Notes: generated by a model from the letters alone, not told the origin. DNA of 64,000 nt from Mycoplasmopsis agassizii (GCF_002272945.1 NZ_NQMN01000001.1:251945-315944); one strand, 5' to 3'; numbered from the stretch's first letter, positions 19,969 to 32,350 are shown. Program-made: numbers and translations.

Positions 19969-22500
19969 CTAATCGTAGATTACACCGTAGTGGTATAGAT
20001 CGTAGTTGTAGAATTCATATTGCAATGTGTATGCTAAGTGATCGTAATGTAAGTAGTAGATTGTATTTTCAGCTCTTACATAAGGAACCGCTTTACCATC
20101 ATTATCGAACATAACAATTTCTGCACCAAATCCTGCTTTACTGAAGAAGTCACTTGGTCCATCTGCAGCAAATAGATATAATCTATTATATTCAGGATGC
20201 ATTAGCAATTTATAGACACCATCTTTACCTAAAGTTCTTTCTGAAGCAGGTGTTTCTAGCAATCATAATGGTGCTCAAATGTCTTGTTTACCTAAATACA
20301 TTCTTTCATTTTCATGTTGGTTGTATTTTAATGCAAGTGACATTCATTTTGATTTAATTCAACCACTTCTGGTCATTAAATGGAAGAAGAAGTTGGCTTC
20401 AACTGCACGTGTAAAGTTTTCAATTGAAACGTTTTTGTATTCAAGTGGGTTTGTGAATTTCAAGTTAAAGTAACCTAATTTTCAAACATCTTCTTCTACA
20501 CCTTGAGCATTTTTCTCTCTTACTTTAATTTGTAAGACAACTTTTAGTTTGTCATTAACTGTTTTATCAGTTGGAGGTGAAAGTTTAATTCCTGTTCAAG
20601 GTAAGTTATATAAATAAGCACCTAGATCAGTTCTTTCCATGTTAGCTAAAAGTGAACGGTCATTTTGTAATAGTGGTGGCCCAGCTAAACTAACATTTCT
20701 TTCTACTTCGATAAAGTTTCTTAGTTCAATTCCAGGAAGAGCAATATCGATTGGATTTGCTTCATCGTTAAAGTCTTCAAAACGTTTAACACCTAAAATA
20801 TTTAAGTTATTAGCTGTTACATTGATTTTTGTATCATCTGAAAAATGAACATCTAAACTTAGACTTAAAATTTTGTTTGCATCTGTTGCATTAATATCAG
20901 TTGTGAAAGTTAATTTAGTTGCTTTTGCTTTTGCTAATAAAGCACTTAATTCGCTATTTCCTGATGATTCCGCTAGTAATTTTAAATATTCAGCTTGCTT
21001 ATCGTTTTCAGATTTATCTGAGTTTTTAATAGCATTTAATTTGCTAATGAAAGCCACGATTCCAATGTCTGATTTCAATGAAATTGAAGGCATTTTTGTC
21101 AATATATCTTTTAAGGTTGCTTGATCTTCTTTTGCTAGTTCTTCTTCTGTTTTTTCACCTAAATTTGGTAATCCAGGTTCAGCATCTGCTTGTTCATTTG
21201 CACTAACAAAACCTTTAATTTCATTTGTTGCTGTGTAAGTTCTTGAATTAAAAGTAACACTAGTTGTCACTAATAAAGAACCTGCACTTGTAGTAGTTTC
21301 TGCATCAACTAAAGTAATTTCGTTTTTAGTAATTGCTGCAAATTTTGAAGGTAGTGGTGTTACTAATTCAGCAAAAGCAGCTAAAGTATTAGTATCATCT
21401 GCATTTACAACTTTTGCTAGTGCATAAAGTTGGTTTGCAAAAGTCATATCTTTAATTAAGTCATAAAAACCTTTAGCAGTTCTTTTACCTGTAACATTCA
21501 TTGCATTAGTTTTTAATGTTTCAGTATATGTTTGTCAATAATCAGTAAATTCTTTTTCAGTATTGAAAAAATCGTTAATTGAAAATGCTAAAACACCTAG
21601 TTGAGAATTTCTTTTTAGAATAATTTCAACTGTTAAAGTACTGCTATATTGTGCTGGTTGTGCTAAAACCATTGATAAAACTAAATTTGCTGTGAAACTT
21701 TCAGGTAAATCAACATATTGTTTTAATAATGCTAGTTTTTTATCATTATCATCACCTGCTAGTAAAAAGTTGGCAAAAACAACTCCTGTTTTAACAGTTT
21801 TATCTTTTGAAGCAAAAGTTTTTCCATTCAAAGCATCAGTAATTTCTTTAATTAAAGCACGATCATTAACTGATTCATCTAAACCAGGTGTTTCTGGAGT
21901 AGAAGGGTTTGCAGGATTTTCTCCTCCTGGATTTGGATTTAAAATCGCTGTAGTTTCATCAGTTGTTTTTGTAGATGAAATTCTAATTACAACATCACGT
22001 TCTAAACTAGTTCCATCTGCTTTTGCAACTGTTAATTTAGCACTTGCTTTAAGTACTTCATCACTAAAACTAACACTACTAATTGAAATTTCTAATGAAG
22101 GGAAACCATCAATAAAAGTTGTAAAACTGTTACTTAAAGCTTTAATAATATATAACTTAGTAGCAGCTTGAGTAGTTGATTCTAAACTAGTAACAACTTG
22201 AGCAAAATCTGCATCAGTTTGACCCTTAGCAAAAATTGTTGTTGAAATAGTTTTTGTAACTAATTCAATCATTTCTTCACTAGTTAAAACACCAGTTGAA
22301 ATTGCTTCATCTTTATTGATTACTAATGTTCCACCTTTGTCATGAATATTTTTAAATTTTGCTAGTAATAAATTCTGGACTGGATTAGTGATTAATGGTC
22401 CTTGCTGTTTGCTGATAACTACACCAGCAACAACACCTGCCCCTGCTACTAATGCGGCAGAGGCAAGTGCTGAACCAATAATTAAAGTTCGTTTTTTCAT
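19969..22500 (-). CDS. Large modular surface protein A
   Basis: This is an 843-residue protein. It starts MKKRTLIIGSALASAALVAG behind AAGGAAAT; the hydrophobic N-terminus has no lipobox Cys, so it is an uncleaved anchor or a standard signal. The exported part consists of repeated units of about 100 residues that end in beta strands (for example ASAKLTVAKADG, LTVEIILKRNSQLG, NEIKGFVSAN). The last 150 residues form a conserved end domain with WLLETPASERTLGKDG, then an aromatic tail rich in Tyr and His (YYLHYDHLAYTLQYEFYN). The neighbour B shares this plan. In-frame TGA codons are Trp. Function unknown; a cell-surface role is inferred. Confidence 0.85.
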
Positions 22501-22682
22501 ATATATTTCCTTACAAGAATATGTATTTTTTCTCAAGTAAATTTTACCATAATACCTGCATTTTTGCAAAATATAATCTCTTTGCAATTTTTTAAAAATT
22601 TTTAAAAATATGCTTATGCAATAAGTAAATATTAATTGCTTTTATTCAAAAAGTAGTTTTTATGGTTCTTTTAAAAATAAAA

Positions 22683-22706
22683 AACGCCTTTTTGGAAAAA
22701 GGCGTT
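22683..22706 (-). terminator. Terminator of surface protein gene B
   Basis: Stem AACGCCTTTTT (22683-22693) and AAAAAGGCGTT (22696-22706) with a T-run on the minus strand, just after the stop of gene B. Confidence 0.85.
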
Positions 22707-22716
22707 CAAATTATGA

Positions 22717-25627
22717 CTATCAATAAACCACGCCAGCGTAGTAAAGATCATCTGTATAGAACTGATATTGGTAAGTTCAAGCCATTCAGTCATAGTGTTG
22801 GTATTTAACAATTCTACCAAGTCCTTTTTCTGAATAAGGCACACGGCGATTTTGTTTATCAAACATGACAATGTCTGCACCTAGACCTGCATAACCAAAG
22901 AATTGGTCATTTTCAGCTGAGAAAATGTAAAGTCTATCAACTTCATCACGCATGAATAAGTTATAGGCACCATTATCACCGATAGTTCTTTTTGAAGCAG
23001 GTGTTTCTAAAATTCATAATGAATTATAGATTTCTTTTTTATCAATATTGATTTCACCTGTAACTCTTCCTGATGCTTTAATAAAGTCATATCATTGGAA
23101 TAAGTTTATTAATTTTCCAGTATCTTGAGTTCCTGGAGTAGCATTTGAATAAAATAATCCAATTGCTAAATCAGCATTAGTTAATTGTGCTGCCACAGTT
23201 GAAGAAGAAACTTTTGATTTTGCTCAACCTGATTCAGCGATTTTAATAAATAATAAGCGTGATTCAACTGCTTTGATAAATTTAGTAATCGCTACATTAG
23301 GATAACTTGCTGCTAAAGAAGTTCCAAATTTTAAAGTGAAATATAATGAAGCATAAGTATCGCTGCTTGTGCCATCTTCATAAGTTTCAGTGCCACTTAC
23401 TACTTTAACACTAACTTTTAAAGTATCTTCAGTTTGATCATCAGCAGGTTCAATTGAAAGATCTGTTCATTTTAAATTGAATAGAAAAGCACCTAGATCT
23501 GTTTTTTCTAAATTAGCTAAAAGAGTTTTGGTTTTATCTAGTGAATATTTTCAAATATTGGTTGCTCTTTCAGTTTCAATGAAGTTTTTAACTGCTGTAT
23601 CAGGCAGTAAAATTTCGACCATATTGCTTTCATCTTCAAAATCAGATAATGATTTAATTCCGATTAATGGAATATTTGTAATATTGACTGAATTAGCAGG
23701 ATCTTCACCAAATTGTACTTCAAAAGACACTGATAAAATTTCTGTACTTGAAGTTGCTTTTAAATCATTAATGAAACTAAAGCTTTTTACTTTAACTGTT
23801 TCTTTACTTAATAATTTAACAACTTCACTTGCATTAATTGAAGTTTTTAAAACTTCAAAATATTCTTTAACTTTATCTGCTTGAGAAATATTTTTTGCTT
23901 CAATTTGTTTAAAACTATCAACTGCTTTGACAATTCCAATCCCACTTTTTAGGTTAAACATGTTAACAGTTAATAAGTTTTCTAAAGTTTCTTTATCAAG
24001 TGCACCTTGCTCTTGATCAGATTTTGCTTCACCTTCACCATTATTACCTTTATTGATATCGCTTTCAGCATTAACACTTAAAAAGCCAGTAACTTTTAAT
24101 TGTGCTGATTGATCAACGTTATCAAATTTAGTGGTTACAGTAATTGAAAATGAACCTGCTTCACTTTCAACAGTTGCTTCATTATAAACAAAGTCAATAT
24201 TTTTAATAGCACCGTATTGAGTAGGAATTGGTGTAACTAATTCTGCAAAAGAATTTTTAGTATTAGCATCTTCACCATTTACTAGTTTTGCTAGTTCATA
24301 AATTTTATTAGCAGTATCTAAACTTTTAATTCTTTCATTAAAAGTTTTTGCTGAAATTTGTTCTTTAACTGTTAAAGGATTTGCATCAAAAGTATCTGAA
24401 ACATTTTTTCAGTAACTATTAAATTGTTCTTTTGTATTAATAAATCCTTCGATTACAAAAGCAGTAACTCCTAATTGATTTCCCTTTGCAAAAACAATTT
24501 CCACTGTTAATTTATCACTAAATTGTGATGGCTGTGCAATTACAAGTGAAATAATCATTTCAGCTTTTAATTCGCTTGGTAAAGTTGTTACATATTCTTT
24601 AACTAGGTTTAATTTTTCTTCATTAGTTTGTGATTTTAATAAGTAATCTGCATAAACTAAACCTGATTTAATATCATTTTTTGCTGATTTAAACGTTTGT
24701 GCATTTAATGCTTTTGTAATTGCATCAATTGTTGCACGATCTGAAACTGTAACATCTTTTTCTGCTTCAGTTTTTTCAGCAGCTTTAGGAATTAAGTTAA
24801 TTGTTGAACTAGCAGTTGCTTCATTTAATTTTAAACTAACACTTGCTGATAAACGGTTTTCAATTGGTGTTGTTGCTTGAGAAACAGTTACTTCTACACC
24901 TGTTAAACCATTTAAATAAAAAGTTAATAATGAACTTGCTGACTTTAATAATTCTAATTTAGTAGCACCTTCTGCTGCATTAACTTCAGTTAATAAAGTT
25001 GCTAAAGTTTTATCTTCAGAAATTTCAAAAGATGAAATTGATAAATTAAGTGCATATTCACTAACTTTTTCTTGGTCAGTTTTACTTGCTGTAGATTCTT
25101 CATTTGTAGTTCTAATATCAGTTGTGCTTGTGCCTGAAATTTTTAAAGTTCCGTTTGCTTCTAAGTCGGCGATTTTAGCACTTAAGACAACTTCTAAACC
25201 ATTATCAGTACTTAATTTAATTTCACCTACTTGTCAAGTTACGTTAGGATTTGATTTAGCAAAAAGCTTCAAAAGAAGTACTTAATTGGTATAAAACATT
25301 TAAGTTTGTTTCGCTAGTTGATGTGCTTGCTGAATTAACAAATTCAGTTAAATTAATTTCTGTAGAAGTTTTACCAAAAACTGTGTTTGTTAAAATTGTT
25401 TTGATATTTTCAACTACTTGTTCATTAGTTAAAGCAGATGTTGTAATCTCATCAGAAGTTAGTGAAAGAGTCGCTTTTCTTTCACCCAATTCCTTAATTA
25501 ATCTTTGTGTAGTTGTTAAAGAAGGTTGATTTTCTCTAGTAACTAAAACAGCTGTTACTGAAGCGCCAGTAGCAACAATAGCCACTGCTAAAGCCGCAGA
25601 GGCAATAAATAAATTTCTTTTTTTCAT
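22717..25627 (-). pseudogene. Modular surface protein B, interrupted by one frameshift
   Basis: The start at 25627 (MKKRNLFIASAALAVAIVAT) follows GGAGAAT. After about 123 residues the frame ends in TAA at 25256-25258 (STSFEAFC-stop). The other frame is then open from about 25260 to the stop at 22717, ending with the same C-terminal domain as A (WILETPASKRTIGDNG, ... DDLYYAGVVYW). Adding one T (minus strand) to the T5 tract at 25261-25265 restores the frame and gives SFEAFLLNPNVTWQV, which aligns with SFTTFIDGFPSLEI of A. The repaired product would have about 970 residues. Phase variation, decay and sequencing error remain possible. Confidence 0.75.
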
Positions 25628-25708
25628 ATTCTCCTCGAAAAATGGTCTAACTAGATCAAATTGCAAATATCTAGAGAGACTACGCACAGGGCGTTTTTTT
25701 ACGTTTAT

Positions 25709-25714
25709 ATTATA
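25709..25714 (-). promoter_or_regulatory. Likely -10 element of gene B
   Basis: TATAAT on the minus strand, 81 nt upstream of the ATG at 25627. No good -35 is seen, which is usual in mycoplasmas. It argues for MKKR at 25627 as the real start and against longer in-frame starts upstream. Confidence 0.5.
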
Positions 25715-25767
25715 TATTGGAAAGTCCAAAAAGTGTAAAAATTACTTTTTTGACATTTTTGTAAGAA

Positions 25768-25799
25768 AAATTGCAGTTTTTAGTATCAAACTGCAATTT
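25768..25799 (-). terminator. Terminator of the C/D surface protein operon
   Basis: A 12-bp stem AAATTGCAGTTT (25768-25779) and AAACTGCAATTT (25788-25799), followed by T on the minus strand, 9 bp past the stop of gene C. Confidence 0.85.
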
Positions 25800-25808
25800 G
25801 TATTAAGT

Positions 25809-27455
25809 TTAAGATTGCTCAAAAGCTCGTTGTTCACTAGTTGTAGCAAAGACTTTTTGTGAATTAAATGCTAGTGAAAGATTAATTTTTTGATCTTCAT
25901 AAGCAACTTCTAATTCTAGATTGATAACGCTTTTTGAAGCATCATAAACACCTGCAGAATTTTTAATAAAATCAGTTTTTAAAACTGCTTTATTAAGAAC
26001 ACCTTGATTAACAAAAGTTCTTAATTTATCACCATCAGTAATTAATGGATATAACTTATTTAACAGAACATGATTTTGTAATTTTCTTAATTCATTTCAA
26101 ACTGAATACAATGATTTTTCTTTTTCAACAAGAGATTTTTTATTTGAAGCAAGTGTTCTTAAGTTGTTCATTTTTTGTTCAACTGTTTCTTTATCTTGCT
26201 CTTGTTTAATACGTTCAGCATTTTCAAAATCACGGCGTGAAGTAAAGCCTTCAACATAACCATAAGCTGTGTAATTTACATTAGCATATCAAACTGAAAC
26301 AATGATTTTAAAACGACCTTGATGAGTATCAGTTAAACCTGTTTCATGTTCAATTGTATATTTTAATTTGTTCTTAATTAATGATGAATATTCAATTGGT
26401 AAAGGTGAAAATAAGTATTCGTAAATACGTTGATTTTCAGGCTCATCTATGATGTCTTCAGTGATTAATGAAAAGTAATTTTCAAAGTTTACATTACCCT
26501 TATTATCTTTAACTCTTCTGTTATAAAAACTGTCACTTGTTTTTGAACTTTTAACTCTTAAAGGATGAACTTCTAAATAATTTGAAAATGTTTTTCAGTA
26601 ATTAAAAAATTCTAAATATAAACTTTTTAGACCTGTAATTTTAATTCTTAAAACTTGAAAACTTTCTGATTTAGAAAGGTTAATTTCTAGTGTTAAAGTT
26701 GAGTCTCTTTCGCTTGGTTTTACTAAACTAATATTTTGTAAATTATCTAGTGTAATTCTTTCATCTAGATCAATCATCTTTTTAATAAGATCTAGTTTAT
26801 CTTTTAAAGTTTTAGCAGTTAAAACCATTGCATAAATTTCACTTGGATTTTTATCTGTTAATCCTTTTGCTGCAAATTCTTTTTTATCATAAGTTGATTT
26901 TAAAGTATCAAATAATTTGCGTGCTTGCTGATTTACAGATAAGTTTTTATCTGCATTATTGTCATTATTATTTCCATTATTTTGACTGCTATTTGCTTCG
27001 TGAAATAAAGTAAAATTTACTTCCTTAATTTGTTCATTTAATTTTAAATTAAGTTTTACAATCATGTTGTTTTTATCGGTAGAATCGACGTTTTTGACTT
27101 CGAAAGTAATTGCACGATAATTATTTAGGATCTCAATAAGTTTGTCATTTTGATACATGATATAACTTGTTTTTGAAAGTGAATTTGATAGTGATAAAAC
27201 TTGTTGAGTAATTAATTCAACATTAGCTAAAGTATTATTAAATTTAAATTTTTGATTGTCCAATAATTTAGCAACATCATTTAAGATTCCGTTTTGTGTT
27301 ACTGAATTTGCTTCCTGATTTAAAGCATTAATTTGATTAATTTCTGCTTCATGATTTTTAGCAGAAATAGCAAAATAAGAGCCGATTCCAATGGCTCCTG
27401 TTAATGCTAAAGATGCAGCACTAATTGACAAAATTTTTAAAGATTTTTTCATCAT
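25809..27455 (-). CDS. Modular surface protein C
   Basis: This is a 548-residue protein with the N-terminus MMKKSLKILSISAASLALTG and no lipobox Cys; AAGGAG precedes the two ATG codons, either of which could start. It has a hydrophobic anchor, a Gln/Asn-rich linker (SSQNNGNNNDNN), and beta-rich units (LTLEINLSKSESFQVLRIKI; FKIIVSVWYANVNYTAYGYV). It lacks the LETPAS end domain of A and B. TGA is read as Trp. It starts 27 bp after the stop of gene D, so D and C are one operon, closed by the terminator at 25768. Function unknown. Confidence 0.82.
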
Positions 27456-27482
27456 CTATCTCCTTAATTGAAAAAGACTTTT

Positions 27483-29933
27483 TTATTGTCTTACTAGTCC
27501 TAATCTAAGCATATATTCAAATGGTCCAACATTGAAATTTGGTTTAGCTGAATATAATTTTCTAGCAATATATTTTCATTCTTTTTTATTACCTTTTTCA
27601 TCAATACGATAAAGCATTAAAGCGATGTTAATGCGTTCATGTTGTTCATATTGACCTGCTGAATAAAAGATTACATTATCAACAAATTTGCTCATAAATA
27701 AACTTTGTACAGTGTCACCATTTAATTCTTTTTTAGATAATTTATTATTGAAAAAGAATAAGCGTTTTTGCATTTCATTTACATCTTTATTATTGATTGT
27801 TCTTAATGGTGTTCAACTATTTAAAGCCTGTGTATCAGGATATGCTGCTACTCAATTACTTTCTAAAGCGTTAATAATTTTGTAATATAAAGATACTAAT
27901 GCCTGAAATTGCACAAGGCTATTTTCTGAAGCAATTCCTGCTTTGATATTGACATCAAAACTAGTTCCATTCTTTAGTTTTACTCTTAAAACTAAAGAAT
28001 CTTTTGTTGTATGTGTTAATGGTAATAATTTAATATTTTGAAAATCAGCTTGATTAAATTTAGTTCATCAAACTGGAGCAACATTATTTAAATCACCGAG
28101 ATATTTTTTAAATGTATTAGCAGAAAAACGATTTAGATAAGCCATATCTAATAAGAATTCTGCGTTAGCATTATCAAGTGTAAAAGTTACTCCTGAAGCA
28201 TCTTCAACTTTTAAATTAGTTTGTAATTTTAAAGTTGTTTCTAAAACATTTTCTCCGTATTTTAATGAAACTTTGACAGTAACAATTTCTGCTTCAGTTT
28301 TAGCGTTAATATTAAATTTAACAACTGCAGAAGTTACTGTTGCTTTTTGTAAGTTTTCTTTAACTTTTTCATTTTGAACTTGACTTGCAACTTCATTAAT
28401 AATTTGTTGTGGGTTCAAAGCACTTAATTTTTTATAATATGCTTGTGAATCTGAAGTTGTTTTAAAAACTAGGTTTGATTTTAATAAAACTTTAGCTTCT
28501 TCAAAAGCTTTTTTATCTTGTTCAAGTTGGGTTTTTGCACTGTCTTGCACTTTTTGATTTTCTTCTTCAAGTGCTTTTTGTTTATCTTGTGAAACTTTAA
28601 CTTGATAATCAGCATCAGTTAAAAATCCATCAACTATAACTGCTACTTGATAATTAATTTCATTAAATTCAACAGTTAAATTAATTAAAAAACTTCCTGG
28701 TGCTAAATTATTTTCTGGATATTGATATTCTCAAGAAAGTATTTTTTTACTTTCGTATTTTGAATCAAAAACATGATTAATTTTTTCAAGAATTGCTTGG
28801 TTAGTTTCAGATACAGTTTGGATTTTTGATACTTCATTTAAGAAAGCGCTTGTATCCATATTTTTAACCTTTTCATTAAATAAATAAGCAGTTGTTGAGC
28901 CATCTGTTTGTAAATGGTTTAATGCAAAATAATCATGAAATTCTTTTCAGTTTTTTTCAAATTCATCAGCTAAGCTAATTAAATCTGTAAAGGCAAATTT
29001 TAAAACGGTAACTTGATCATTTTGAGACAAGAATAATTCAAAACCTAATGAACGTGAGAATTTTTCAGGTGGAAATACTTCAAAAGTTTTAACTAGTGAA
29101 GCATCTAATTTAGCAAATGAAAAGAAAGAATTTAGTAAGGAAATTTTTTCAGAAACATTACTTAAACGATTAAATTGCTCATAAATTTCAGGTGCACCTT
29201 TATTTTTATCAGCTAATGAAATTAATTTATTTGCATAAAGAGTATTTAATTCAGAAAATAACTCATTAGTTTTATTAATGGCTTCTGTATTTTGGTTATT
29301 TGCTTGAGGTTCATTTTCTTTTTCAAAAACAATTCCTGATTCAGGTTCATCATTAACTTCGTTATTAGTTGTTGTAGTTGTTGATTTTTCACCAACATGA
29401 AAACCACTTAATAAAATATGAGAAGCAACTTTTTCATTATTAAGTATTAACTCTAAATTTATTTTTAAGTCATTATTATCTAGTTTTTCTAGTGATAAAA
29501 TTTCAAATTCAACTTCAGCACTTTGACTATTTAAATAATCATTAAATTCAGTATTAAATGATTTTACAAGATTGATTTTTGAATTTGAAAGACTAACTTT
29601 TTCTAAATAAGAAACAAATTCATCAATTGTAAATGAACTATTTTGAAATTTAAAGTTTTGTGCTTCTAAATTACTTTTATAAGTATTTAAAAATTCTGAA
29701 GATGAAACTTCGCTTTGTGCTTGACCACTTTTATCAACTATAATTAAATCACTACCAGGTTTTTGAACTGGTTTAACTGGATCAGCAGGCTGATTAGTTC
29801 CATCTATTAAAATTGGGTTTGAAATTTGCTTTTGTTCTTGTCTATTTAAAGTAACTACTGCAGTAGCTGCTCCAGCACCAATGGCTAAAGTAGCAATTGC
29901 TGTAGTCGCAATAATTAAAATTTTCTTTTTCAT
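27483..29933 (-). CDS. Modular surface protein D
   Basis: This is an 816-residue protein starting MKKKILIIATTAIATLAIGA behind AAGGGGAT. It has a hydrophobic N-terminal anchor, then a Pro-rich linker (PADPVKPVQKPGSD), several beta-rich units (KINLELILNNEKVASHILLS; NYQVAVIVDGFL) and a C-terminal domain with WTPLRTINNKD and FNVGPFEYMLRLGLVRQ that recalls the end domains of A and B. A charged helical stretch (KQKALEEENQKVQDSAKTQL) lies in the middle. All TGA codons encode Trp. First gene of the D-C operon. Surface location inferred; function unknown. Confidence 0.83.
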
Positions 29934-30277
29934 AATATCCCCTTACGAATGTCTGAATAAGTACTAGTAAAATTTACCACAAAAATTTTTATTTACTTTT
30001 TTTTCTAAAAAACTTAACTTTTTTAGAAATTTTATAAAATTGGTGCTATCAATTTTATAAATCGATGCCGATTTAATAATTAAATGGGCTAGATCTAAGT
30101 AATTTAAGGTTAAAAATTACTAGTTAAAATTAAGAATAATTTTACGACACTTTTGTCTTTTAAATTGTAACAAGAGTGCATAAATAACTTAAAAAAAGTA
30201 TAAATTTATTATTTTTTTAAAACGCTTTAAAAAAATAGTTATAGAAGTGCTTTATTAGGTTAAAATTCTTTCTATAT
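29934..30277. other. Divergent intergenic region with three hairpins in a row
   Basis: Three perfect inverted repeats lie within 71 bp: TCTAAAAAA (30004-30012) / TTTTTTAGA (30019-30027); ATAAAATTG (30034-30042) / CAATTTTAT (30050-30058); AAATCG (30059-30064) / CGATTT (30069-30074). They sit upstream of both gene D and engB. A TAAAAT at 30261-30266 is the likely -10 of engB. No gene seen. Confidence 0.5.
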
Positions 30278-30841
30278 ATGTGAAAGTTTGTCCAAAGTGC
30301 TTCTGATAAATCTAATTGATTGACTAGTCCTAAGGCACTAGTTGTTTTTATTGGTCGCTCAAATGTTGGCAAAAGTTCCTTAATTAATGCTTTAGCAAAA
30401 ACGACAATTGCACGAACAAGTAACACCCCTGGAAGAACACGATTGATTAATTATTTTATTGATGAAAATAATAATTATTATGTTGACTTACCTGGTTATG
30501 GCTATGCTTTGATGTCTAAAAAAGATCAGCAATTAATGCTAGAAATGATTGATGAATTTCTTCATCAATCAAGCAACTTAAAAACAGTTGTCTTATTATT
30601 TGATGCAAGGCGTGGTCTAGGTGATTATGAAGAAAAGATTCTAGAATGGGCTAAGCAAGAAGACAAACACTTAATTTTAGTTGCGACCAAGTTAGATAAG
30701 TTAAATCAGAGTGAAAAACATCAATTAAAACAAAATTTATTAAAAAAGCAACTAGAAAATGAAGTTTTTTTCGTTTCTTCAACTAAAAAAACTAATGTTA
30801 ATAACTTGCAACAAAGACTTTTAGCAGTCTTTAAAAGCTAG
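30278..30841 (+). CDS. engB: Ribosome biogenesis GTPase EngB (YsxC/YihA)
   Basis: This is a 187-residue GTPase that assists assembly of the large ribosomal subunit. G1 is GRSNVGKSS, G2 includes TSNTPGRT, G3 is DLPGYGYA, and G4 is ATKLDKL. The true start is ATG 30278: reading TGA as Trp gives MWKFVQSASDKSNWLTSPKA, which restores the family N-terminus that is lost under the standard code. A TAAAAT hexamer ends 11 nt before the ATG and there is no Shine-Dalgarno close by, so the transcript may have almost no leader. Single gene between surface protein D and tuf. Confidence 0.93.
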
Positions 30842-31056
30842 GAAAAAGTGTTAAAAAATTACTCAAAAATGGCTGAAAATTTTTATACTTATTTTAAGTT
30901 TTTTATATTAAAATAAAAAGGCTGTTTTTAATTTACATACAGTAATTTTAAAACTAAAAAAGGCTAAATAAGGACAGGTTCTAGGTGAAAGACTAGACAA
31001 TCATGGTGGTTTTAGCGCTAAAACAATATACACATTAAATTTGAAAGGATTTAAAA
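30842..31056 (+). promoter_or_regulatory. Leader of tuf with palindrome
   Basis: The region upstream of tuf holds a small hairpin (TCTAG/CTAGA around 30980-30998) and an exact 14-bp palindrome TTTTAGCGCTAAAA at 31010-31023, 33 bp before the ATG. A GAAAGGATT ribosome site follows. The palindrome could be an operator or a leader structure; no known regulator site is matched. Confidence 0.45.
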
Positions 31057-32247
31057 ATGGCAAAAGAAGAATTTAACCGTTCAAAACCTCACGTCAACAT
31101 CGGAACAATCGGACACGTTGACCACGGTAAAACTACTTTAACAGCTGCAATTGCAACTGTATTATCAAAACAAGGATTAGCTGAAAAGCGTGACTATGCT
31201 TCAATCGATGCTGCTCCTGAAGAAAGAGCGCGTGGAATTACAATTAACACAGCTCACATCGAATACGAAACAGAAAAACGTCACTATGCACACGTTGACT
31301 GTCCAGGACACGCCGATTATGTTAAAAACATGATCACAGGTGCTGCTCAAATGGATGGAGGTATCTTAGTTGTTTCTGCAACAGATGGACCTATGCCTCA
31401 AACTCGTGAACACATCTTATTATCAAAACAAGTTGGTGTTCCACGTTTAGTTGTTTTCCTTAACAAAGTGGATATGCTTGAAGGTGAAGAAGAAATGATC
31501 GAACTAGTTGAACTAGAAATTCGTTCATTACTATCACAATACGAATTTGACGGAGATAACACTCCAGTTATTCGTGGTTCAGCATTAAAAGCACTTGAAG
31601 GTGATGCAAAATACGAAGCAAATATTAGTGAATTAATGAATGCAGTTGATGAATGAATTCAAGAACCTATTAAAGATTTTGAAAAACCATTCTTAATGGC
31701 TGTTGAAGACGTTTTCACAATTACAGGGCGTGGAACTGTTGCTACAGGTAAAGTTGAAAGAGGAACATTAAACCTTAACGACGAAGTTGAAATCGTTGGA
31801 TTTACTAAAAAACCTAAGAAAACAGTTGTTACTGGAATTGAAATGTTCCGTAAATTACTAAAATCAGCAATGGCTGGTGACAATGCTGGGTTATTACTAC
31901 GTGGTGTTGAAAGAAGTGAAGTTGAACGTGGTCAAGTATTAGCTAAACCAGGAACAATTATTCCTCATACACGTTTTGAAGCTGCAGTTTATGCACTTAA
32001 AAAAGAAGAAGGTGGAAGACATACTCCTTTCTTCTCAAACTACAAACCTCAATTCTACTTCCGTACAACAGACGTTACTGGTGGAATTGAATTCAAAGAC
32101 GGACGTGAAATGGTTATGCCAGGGGATAACGTTGACTTAATTGTTAACTTAATCTCTCCAATCGCTGTTGAAGAAGGTACAAAGTTCTCTCTACGTGAAG
32201 GTGGAAGAACTGTTGGTGCTGGTTCAGTTACAAAAATCTTGAACTAA
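31057..32247 (+). CDS. tuf: Elongation factor Tu
   Basis: This is a 396-residue GTPase that brings aminoacyl-tRNA to the ribosome. G motifs are intact: [21 protein letters not shown] and SALKAL. One TGA Trp occurs in DEWIQEPI. Compared with its neighbours the gene is less AT-rich at third positions, using codons such as CAC, AAC, TTC and GAC, as expected for a highly expressed gene. It has its own leader and terminator, so it stands alone rather than in a str operon. Confidence 0.99.
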
Positions 32248-32263
32248 TCTTAATTAACAAATC

Positions 32264-32292
32264 AAAAATGCATTTTCAAAGTGCATTTTTTT
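32264..32292 (+). terminator. Terminator of tuf
   Basis: Stem AAAAATGCA (32264-32272) and TGCATTTTT (32282-32290) followed by T, 17 bp after the stop. Confidence 0.8.
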
Positions 32293-32350
32293 ATTTTTCT
32301 TCAAAAAAATAAAAAAATTTTTAATAAAAAAGTTATTAACTATCTTTTGT

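Noticed and set aside
20154-22171. Several plus-strand frames of 60-160 codons across surface gene A
   Set aside because: All are antisense shadows of the repeat-rich coding sequence and lack start signals.
22671-22880. 69-codon minus-strand frame at the end of surface gene B
   Set aside because: It overlaps the conserved C-terminal domain of B in another frame and runs over the terminator hairpin.
25628-25729. Earlier in-frame ATG for surface gene B (MDFPIYNINV...)
   Set aside because: The TATAAT at 25709-25714 and the GGAGAAT site before 25627 show that translation begins at MKKR.
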